From positions 1 through 13,646 of the forward strand of contig JAICIG010000202.1 of the NCBI GenBank assembly GCA_025924495.1: DNA of 13,646 nucleotides, in the 5' to 3' direction. This stretch comes from Pirellulales bacterium. Lineage in GTDB: Bacteria; Planctomycetota; Planctomycetia; Pirellulales; JAICIG01. Shown here piece after piece: positions 6,153 through 12,012 of the stretch. The position numbers were made by a program, and so were the translations under genes. Numbering within the stretch: position 1 is the stretch's first letter; each line of letters starts with the position of its first letter. The notes under the pieces were generated by a model, which searched no databases, was not told the DNA's origin, and was given only the letters and a program-made list of their open reading frames with translations.

Positions 6153-7862
6153 CTACTTCCCCGGCTTGTCGCCGATCACGTGTTCCTTGGCGAAGCGGTA
6201 GTAGACTTCAAGCGTTAACACGGCCAAGGCGGTGGAGTAGATGCGTCCGCCTTCGTGCGACCAGCGATCATTGGGGGGCCAACTGCCGCGCGTGCAATCG
6301 GTTCCCTGCACTTGCAGGCCGAGGACACGCTCGCGCGTCGCGTCGTTCCAGCGTTTCCAGGGTTCGCCGCCGGCCTGGAACATGGCCAAGGTGCAGTTGT
6401 ACCACAGGTAATAATCAATGGTCGGCGACTTGATGCCCGGGCCCCATTTCGATTCCGCCTCGTCTGCCAGGTAGGGCGCGGCCCGTTGAATCCGTTGCGT
6501 GCCGGTTCGTTGATTCACGAATTCGTCGACCATCATTCCTACACCGGTCAACGCGTCGGTGCCGAACGTCGCCGCCACGTAATGCGTGCGGCCGGTCAGC
6601 GGTTCTTCAACTTTCTTGAAGAAGTCGACAAGCCGAGGAACGGTTTCCGGCTTGATCTCGATTTCCGCCTCGCGCGCCGTCTTCAAGGCCAGCATGGCCC
6701 AGCCCGATACCGAGGAATCACTTGGCTGCCGCTTGTCGCTGTTATAGCGCCAGCCGCCGTCATCGTGCTGCTGCGACTCAAGGAACCGCATGCCTTTGAC
6801 TGCGGCGTTCCACAGCGCCGGATCAGGTTGTCGATGAGCAGCTTTCGCCACGGCGCAGGCTTCTGCCAAGGCGAATGTGGCGATGGAATGCTCGTACATG
6901 TAGCAGCGATCGAAGCGAGTGGCCGCTTGACCGGGCCCCTCACTTACGTTATTCAGCGAGCCGACGAGTTCGCCATTAAAGCCCTGCTGGTCGGCCAGAC
7001 AATGCAATCCGCGAGCGACATTGCCGGAGTACTGATGCTCGTTGAAGTCGTAGTGCCCGCCGGCCTGAAACGCCAACACGGCCAACCCGGTTAAGGCCGC
7101 TTCATATCTACCGCCCGGGCCTGAACAAGGTCTGCCCGGCTCGCATTTCGCCCCGGCGCCTGCGCCCAAGCAATCGGGCCCCCAGTGGCCGTCGTCGGCT
7201 TGGTGCCGCGCCAGCCAGGCGAGGCCTGCGGCCACCGCAGTTTCCGAGCCGGGCGTGCCGCCCAGTTGACCAATCCAGTCTTCGCGCTTGGCCGCAGTGC
7301 GTTGAGAGTACAATCCGAGTACTTCCGGCATCGGCGGCGGCTCGTGACTTTCTGGTTTCTTTGGCGAGCCTTGGCGAGCGTCATCCGGCGCCATGGCATC
7401 CGGCCTCGCTCTTTCGGGCTTGTTCCCCTGCTCGACATCACTCCGTTTGTCGGCGGGAGCTTGCTTTGCGCCTTGCACGTCCGTAGTCGGGGAAGACGCG
7501 GCGTGTTGGGCGCCAGCCGCGTTGGCGCCTGTATCCAAATCAGCGACCGCCGGGCCACGAGCACCGCGCTCTCCACGCAGCACAAAGTTGAGCGCGACCG
7601 CCAGCAATATGCAAAGCGCACACAGCAGGAATACCAAGGCCAGCGGTGCGAAGCGGCGCGTGGACGAAGCAGGCGGCGCCGCAGCATGATTCGTCGGGTG
7701 AGTGACGTCGCTGGCAGCCAGTTGAATCTTTCGCGGCGGAGGCGGCGGACGGATGGGCGCCTTTGGCGCGGCGGCGCTTGAAAGCGGCTTGCCGCAGCCC
7801 GGATGAGGACAAGTGCGCGCATCCTCGGGTATCGGGCGATGGCAGCTTGGACAAGTCTTCAT
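6153..7862 (-). CDS. Zinc-ribbon, membrane-anchored prenyltransferase/squalene-cyclase-like barrel protein
   Basis: A 569-residue protein in three parts. Residues 1-25 are a zinc ribbon (CPSC at 4-7; CPHPGC at 18-23). After a proline-rich linker, residues 72-95 form one transmembrane helix. A long charged, probably disordered linker (about 97-180) leads to a domain at about 205-560 with the alpha/alpha repeats of prenyltransferase and squalene-oxidase-like barrels: GLAWLARHQADDGHWG (213-228), GMRFLESQQHDDGGWRY (357-373), YNCTLAMFQAGGEPW (488-502) and IYSTALAVLTLEVYYRF (541-557). The DxDD catalytic motif of true triterpene cyclases is not visible, so I do not call it a cyclase; a carbohydrate or lipid binding role, or another enzyme activity, is equally possible. 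The N-terminal zinc ribbon would be cytoplasmic and the barrel on the other side of the membrane. The ATG at 7862 has only a weak upstream AAGG. It lies 102 bases downstream of the DUF1570 gene. Confidence 0.85.
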   Translation of the reverse strand: MKTCPSCHRPIPEDARTCPHPGCGKPLSSAAAPKAPIRPPPPPRKIQLAASDVTHPTNHAAAPPASSTRRFAPLALVFLLCALCILLAVALNFVLRGERGARGPAVADLDTGANAAGAQHAASSPTTDVQGAKQAPADKRSDVEQGNKPERARPDAMAPDDARQGSPKKPESHEPPPMPEVLGLYSQRTAAKREDWIGQLGGTPGSETAVAAGLAWLARHQADDGHWGPDCLGAGAGAKCEPGRPCSGPGGRYEAALTGLAVLAFQAGGHYDFNEHQYSGNVARGLHCLADQQGFNGELVGSLNNVSEGPGQAATRFDRCYMYEHSIATFALAEACAVAKAAHRQPDPALWNAAVKGMRFLESQQHDDGGWRYNSDKRQPSDSSVSGWAMLALKTAREAEIEIKPETVPRLVDFFKKVEEPLTGRTHYVAATFGTDALTGVGMMVDEFVNQRTGTQRIQRAAPYLADEAESKWGPGIKSPTIDYYLWYNCTLAMFQAGGEPWKRWNDATRERVLGLQVQGTDCTRGSWPPNDRWSHEGGRIYSTALAVLTLEVYYRFAKEHVIGDKPGK

Positions 7863-7964
7863 TCAACCGCGTACCTTGCTAACCCGTCTCGACGCGAAAC
7901 AAGTACGGCCCCTGCCAGCTGTGTGCCGTGCTTCGCAGCCATGTTTGTTGCTGGAGAAAACTCG

Positions 7965-9377
7965 CTAATTGCCCGCCCACCCTTTAGCAAAGCTGGTCGC
8001 CGCGTTCTTGTTGGGGAAGGCCTGAACGGTGAATCGGGCGCCGGCTTGGGAAACCGGCGGCAAATCGTTCAATTGCTCCTGCTGCCACTCCTTGATCGCT
8101 TTCGGCGAGGTGGTAATGATGTACCCTCGGCGCACCGCCGCTCCCAAGGGCGCTTCGAGCATGGCCGCATAAAAAGTCTGATTGGCCACCGGGTCTGCAT
8201 ACGGCAACTTCTGCAAACTCTTTGCGATCTGATTGTCAAGCTGCTTGAAGTCGTCGCCAAAATGCTTGCTGAACAACTTCTCATCTTCCGACTCGGTAAA
8301 TTTATCGAGCGGCCCTCGCTTGCTTACCTCAGCCAGATAGGCAAAGAATTTGTCTTTGCGGCGCTCGGCCAAAGTATGCGTCAAGGCCCAGGCCGCGGCG
8401 TAACCGGTGGATGACAGCGTTCTGGCCTTGCTCGTCTGTTCGGCCAATGCAGCATCGTTCCCCTCCTGCTTCAGAAAGGTTTCCAGCTCTTTCATGCGCA
8501 AATCGTTGGGCAGTCCCACGCCTTTCCAACGCACGCGCTTGTCAACCGTCGTAGGCGCAAAGTACTCGGGCAATCCCTCACTGATCCACATGGGCCAATT
8601 CGACAGCCGCTGCTGCACGCCGATGTTGTGCAGTATCTGGTGCACCCCTTCGTGAGCAATCGTCGAAATCGACTGTTTCACGGCCAGGTCGGGCGCAATC
8701 TCCAGCAGGCTCGATTGCTCGTACATCACCACGTAATTCGACACGCCGTTGTAGTAGGCCACCACGCCTTCCGGCATCTCGCGGTACTTTTCGAACTCGT
8801 CTTGAGTACGAAACATGATCGCCACGAGCGGCGTTTCCGGGTCGTGCACCGGAATCTTTTGGCGCCTGCAATAGGCGAACAATGCCGGGTACATCGTCTC
8901 CAAAATGCGGCTCGTCGCCTGGAAGAAAGGTTCGCTCGTGTTGTAGACGTACAGATAACGCTTGGTCATCCGCGTCTTGAAACCGCGGAACTTTTCAGCC
9001 GTCAGTTCTGCGGCCATGTCTGCCATTTTGGCTGGCGCGAATGGCCGGTCTGTCGCGGTCGCTTCTTGCTGCGGCACGCTGGTCAGGCGGCCATTGGGAA
9101 GCATGACGACAAGATGGTCTCCGACTTCAATGAGCACCTTGGCAACAACCAATTCGTTGGTCGGACTTTTCACCAAAACCAGCCGGTCATTGCCCGGCTT
9201 GTGCGGAGCGTCGGGTACCATCAGCCCGAAATCTTGAGGATCGGCCTGCGGAGCGGGCTCCTGAGCCAATGCGTCAAGGGCGCACAACGCCTGTAGCAGC
9301 ACCATCAGGAAATGCACTATCAGGCTACCAGCAACGCATGGTCTCTTGGCCGTCAGAACTGCCCGAGCGATATGCAT
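7965..9377 (-). CDS. DUF1570 exported protein with HExxH zinc-peptidase motif
   Basis: A 470-residue exported protein. The N-terminus is a signal peptide (hydrophobic stretch about residues 15-34, ending ALDALAQ). The central region has the DUF1570 core: VAIMFRTQDEFEKY, then SISTIAHEGVHQILHN, with His242, Glu243 and His246 as HExxH, and WPMWISEGLPEYFAPT about 20 residues later with Glu267 or Glu271 as the likely third zinc ligand. This is the gluzincin arrangement, so a zinc peptidase is plausible; activity of the family is, to my knowledge, not well established. A C-terminal segment (about 420-470) with RFTVQAFPNKNAATSFAKG closes the protein. The frame also opens from a TTG at 9389, but the ATG at 9377 directly follows a GGAGG-type ribosome site that the longer start would place inside the gene, so 9377 is preferred. 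Substrate is unknown. Confidence 0.88.
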   Translation of the reverse strand: MHIARAVLTAKRPCVAGSLIVHFLMVLLQALCALDALAQEPAPQADPQDFGLMVPDAPHKPGNDRLVLVKSPTNELVVAKVLIEVGDHLVVMLPNGRLTSVPQQEATATDRPFAPAKMADMAAELTAEKFRGFKTRMTKRYLYVYNTSEPFFQATSRILETMYPALFAYCRRQKIPVHDPETPLVAIMFRTQDEFEKYREMPEGVVAYYNGVSNYVVMYEQSSLLEIAPDLAVKQSISTIAHEGVHQILHNIGVQQRLSNWPMWISEGLPEYFAPTTVDKRVRWKGVGLPNDLRMKELETFLKQEGNDAALAEQTSKARTLSSTGYAAAWALTHTLAERRKDKFFAYLAEVSKRGPLDKFTESEDEKLFSKHFGDDFKQLDNQIAKSLQKLPYADPVANQTFYAAMLEAPLGAAVRRGYIITTSPKAIKEWQQEQLNDLPPVSQAGARFTVQAFPNKNAATSFAKGWAGN

Positions 9378-9386
9378 CCCCCCTCC
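9378..9386 (-). promoter_or_regulatory. Ribosome binding site that fixes the DUF1570 start
   Basis: GGAGGGGGG on the minus strand abuts the ATG at 9377, with GGAGG about four bases upstream. It argues against the longer TTG-initiated frame from 9389, in which this stretch would be coding. Confidence 0.6.
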
Positions 9387-9532
9387 CAACTCAGATCTCG
9401 CTGATTCAGCTATGTGCCGACAATGCGGCGAATGCCTTTAACTTCTCGATCTATTCTTGGACAAATGCGGGCAGGAGTCCAGCAATTTGAAAGCAGGCAA
9501 TTACCCGGCCCGGCTGATTCCGATGACCAAGG

Positions 9533-10117
9533 TCAGTCCCGTGTTTGGCCCGGCGCGAACCGCTTGCTGTAGCGCCGCTCAGCGCCAAAAACCTCGTCCC
9601 CATGCGCGAGAAGGAACCCCTGCAACTCGGCGGTGGAACCCATGAGCACCACCCTGCCCCCGATATGCGCTATGGCGAGGCTCAACTCCTCGCTTGCAAT
9701 CACTCGCTCTAGTTTCTGGCGATCGATTGCCGCGATCGCGAGTTGATTGTTCACCAAGGTAACCCGCAGAATATTGTGAACGGGCACAACATCTGGTCTC
9801 GCCAGACCCTTGAGCGAGTACACATCCAAATACTGACGCGCGCCTAAAACGACAAGTTTTGCTTCAAACACCTCGCTGTCGTTAACCGTGTCGAACGCGA
9901 TCGTATATCCGGGTATGTCGCTTTCGAAGGGCAGAGCCTCGTCATCGTGGGGCCGAATAGACAACGATTCTCGTCTCGTTTCGCCGTCTACCCTAAGGTC
10001 ATCACGAAACCAAATCCCCTCAATCGCAGGATCTTGAACCGCATTGTCCGTTGTGTAGAGAGGACTGATCGTCGAGACGCATCCTGCCGCCAACCATACG
10101 CCCAAGGCAAGCACCAA
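9533..10117 (-). CDS. Small lipoprotein, function unknown (start may lie at 10135)
   Basis: A predicted lipoprotein of 194 residues from the first usable standard start (TTG at 10117). It has a hydrophobic leader LALGVWLAAGC with a clear lipobox (LAAGC), so it should be lipid-anchored outside the cytoplasm. The mature part opens VSTISPLYTTDNAVQDPAIEG and runs to a short charged C-terminus (ERRYSKRFAPGQTRD). No family or enzymatic motif recognised. The TTG start leaves no positive residues before the hydrophobic stretch. The in-frame upstream codons add RTIRA, a proper n-region, and an AAGGGAG ribosome site lies eight bases before the ATC codon at 10135. The natural start is therefore probably at 10135 (200 residues), either a rare ATC start or an ATG changed by mutation or sequencing error. 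The gene lies between the DUF1501 and DUF1570 genes on the same strand. Confidence 0.75.
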   Translation of the reverse strand: MVLALGVWLAAGCVSTISPLYTTDNAVQDPAIEGIWFRDDLRVDGETRRESLSIRPHDDEALPFESDIPGYTIAFDTVNDSEVFEAKLVVLGARQYLDVYSLKGLARPDVVPVHNILRVTLVNNQLAIAAIDRQKLERVIASEELSLAIAHIGGRVVLMGSTAELQGFLLAHGDEVFGAERRYSKRFAPGQTRD

Positions 10118-10143
10118 CGCGCGAATGGTTCTGATCGTCGAGG

Positions 10144-10150
10144 CTCCCTT
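10144..10150 (-). promoter_or_regulatory. Ribosome binding site pointing to an ATC start for the lipoprotein
   Basis: AAGGGAG on the minus strand is separated by eight bases from the ATC codon at 10135-10133 and by 26 bases from the TTG at 10117, which is too far for that start. It therefore supports initiation at or near the ATC. Confidence 0.45.
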
Positions 10151-10194
10151 CCGTGTAAAGCTGAAAAGCGAATGTTGATTCTCGCGTCAGATAT

Positions 10195-10216
10195 GCTAGC
10201 GATTCTCCACGCTAGC
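10195..10216. repeat. Perfect 7-bp-stem hairpin between the DUF1501 and lipoprotein genes
   Basis: GCTAGCG (10195-10201) pairs with CGCTAGC (10210-10216) around an 8-base loop. It is about 150 bases downstream of the DUF1501 stop and 60 bases upstream of the lipoprotein leader on the minus strand. No T-run follows, so termination is only one possibility; an operator or leader element is another. Confidence 0.35.
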
Positions 10217-10368
10217 CGACAACAAGAGATAATGTGCGCGAGCAGACAGGGTCATTCTCGCGCCGTGCGTATTGTTCTGAGCCTACGCGAATCACCGCTT
10301 TGCGCGAGCACCGCCGACGTTCTACTGCCAGCCCCTCGCGATATCGTCGAAAGGTTTTTGGGAGCGCT

Positions 10369-11832
10369 CTACGCGAGAATTTCCCGCACAATTCGGCAGG
10401 GCTGCTTGTCGACCAGCGATTGCTCTTGATTATTGCGGCGATAGACGAGCTTCTCATGGTCGAGCCCGAATAGATGCAACAGCGTGGCGTGGTAATCGCT
10501 GTGCGTGACGACATTGTCTACTGCCTTGTGCCCGAACTCGTCGGTTTGTCCATATACGCAGCCTCCGCGGACGCCGCCGCCCGTCAACCACATGCTGAAA
10601 CCATAGGTGTTGTGGTCGCGGCCGACCTTGTCGGGGCCGGCGTCATTCTGAATCACAGGCAAACGCCCCATCTCGCCGCCCCAATGCACAAGCGTGCTGT
10701 CCAGCAGGCCGCGAGCCTTGAGATCTTTGACGAGCGCTGCAGCCGGCTTGTCGGTTTTCTTGCACGAAGCGGGCAGTGCCGTGCGAATGCTGCCGTGGTG
10801 ATCCCAGAACTGATAGCGAGTGAAAATCTGCACGAACCGCACGCCGCGCTCGACCAGTCGCCGGGCGATCAGGCAGCGCGTGCCGTACTCCTGCGTCGCC
10901 GGATCATCGAGACCGTACAGCTTTCGAGTGGCTTCCGTTTCGCTGCTGACATCGACGGCCTCTTTGGCGGCCGTTTGCATTTTGGCAGCCAGTTCATAGC
11001 TGGCAATGCGGGCCTCCAGATCCAACTCGCCCGGATGCCGCTCGAGGTCGCGGCGATTTAGGCTGTCGAGATACGCCAGATAGCGTCGCTGCGCCTCGCC
11101 TTTAATGTGCGGCGGTGGATCGAGGTTCAGAATCCGCGGTTCGCGCGGGCGGATGACGGTGCCTTGATAGAGCGATGGCAGCCAGCCGTTGGTCCAGTTC
11201 TTCACGCCTTCCACCGGCAAGCCGTCGGGATCGGTCAATGCGACGAACGCCGGCAGCTCCTGGCTTTCGCACCCGAGGCCGTAGGCCATCCAACTGCCCA
11301 GGGTCGGTCGGCCCGGCGTCACCCGGCCGGTGTTCATGGCAAAGATCGACTGGCCGTGGTTGTTCACGCCCGTCTGCATCGAGCGAATGATCGTGATGTC
11401 GTCGACAATCTCAGCCAGATGGGGCAGCAGCTCGGAAACGTCGGCGCCGCATTGGCCGTGCTTGGCGAACTTCCACGGACAGCCGAGCACCTTGGCGCTA
11501 GCCTGCGCGGCATTGTCGTACTTGATCTCGCCGGGAAAGTTGGAGCCGTCGAGCGTATTCAAGATCGGCTTGGGGTCCAGCAGGTCGAGATGGCTTGGTC
11601 CGCCTTGCATGAAGAGCGAGATCATCGCCTTCGCTTTCGGCGCCTGCGGCGGCTGCTTCGGCAGCAGATCGAACTTCTGCGGCTCCAACTCGGGCCGCGA
11701 CGGCGCCGCCAGCAGCTTTTCTTCGTTGAGCAGCCACGCCAACGCGACAGAACCAACCCCTAAGCCGCCTGCGGCGAGAAATTCTCGTCGCGTCGCAGCG
11801 CCGCGCCGCAATGACTCTGCAGAATGATCCAT
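10369..11832 (-). CDS. DUF1501 family protein, complete
   Basis: A 487-residue DUF1501 protein, a normal size for the family. Residues 14-19 (TRREFL) form a twin-arginine motif, followed by a hydrophobic AAGGLGVGSVALAWLL stretch, consistent with Tat export. The core includes MISLFMQGGPSHLDLLDPKP, NNHGQSIFAMNTGR, a GVRFVQIFTRYQFWDHHG segment and the late HWGGEMGRLP and GRDHNTYGFSMWLTGGG motifs. These resemble the metal-binding layout of alkaline phosphatase/sulfatase-like folds, but the substrate is unknown. The ATG at 11832 has AAGGGA five to six bases upstream. It lies 180 bases downstream of a PSCyt1/PSD1 gene on the same strand, a pairing seen again and again in planctomycetes, so the two probably act together outside the cytoplasm (inference from family context). 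Confidence 0.93.
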   Translation of the reverse strand: MDHSAESLRRGAATRREFLAAGGLGVGSVALAWLLNEEKLLAAPSRPELEPQKFDLLPKQPPQAPKAKAMISLFMQGGPSHLDLLDPKPILNTLDGSNFPGEIKYDNAAQASAKVLGCPWKFAKHGQCGADVSELLPHLAEIVDDITIIRSMQTGVNNHGQSIFAMNTGRVTPGRPTLGSWMAYGLGCESQELPAFVALTDPDGLPVEGVKNWTNGWLPSLYQGTVIRPREPRILNLDPPPHIKGEAQRRYLAYLDSLNRRDLERHPGELDLEARIASYELAAKMQTAAKEAVDVSSETEATRKLYGLDDPATQEYGTRCLIARRLVERGVRFVQIFTRYQFWDHHGSIRTALPASCKKTDKPAAALVKDLKARGLLDSTLVHWGGEMGRLPVIQNDAGPDKVGRDHNTYGFSMWLTGGGVRGGCVYGQTDEFGHKAVDNVVTHSDYHATLLHLFGLDHEKLVYRRNNQEQSLVDKQPCRIVREILA

Positions 11833-11857
11833 GCTGATCCCTTACCTCATACGCTCA

Positions 11858-11990
11858 TGAAACGGCGAAACGACGAAAACACAAAGGTTGAGCAGAGTGC
11901 AAGATGGCGATAACGCGCTGACAATGTTCCTTATTCCTTCTGTTTCGTCTTCTTTTCGCGTATTCGTTCTTTCGTGCTTATCGCAAAGAC
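11858..11990. repeat. CGAAA-rich low-complexity intergenic stretch
   Basis: The gap between the PSCyt1/PSD1 and DUF1501 genes has a left part rich in GAAACG and CGAAA words on the plus strand (about 11858-11887) and a right part rich in the complementary TTTCG words (about 11927-11990). The two parts form an imperfect inverted repeat. No gene is evident. It may be a transcript-end structure or a dispersed low-complexity element. Confidence 0.35.
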
Positions 11991-12012
11991 TGATTCGCGC
12001 CGCGCGCTTCTT

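Noticed and set aside
6255..7094. Long plus-strand open frame (279 codons)
   Set aside because: It is antisense to the zinc-ribbon/barrel gene, whose translation shows clear domains; the plus-strand product is Arg/Ala-rich with no recognisable motif, as expected for a GC-rich shadow frame.
9378..9389. TTG start at 9389 for the DUF1570 gene
   Set aside because: It would put the GGAGG ribosome site inside the coding region; the ATG at 9377 is better placed.
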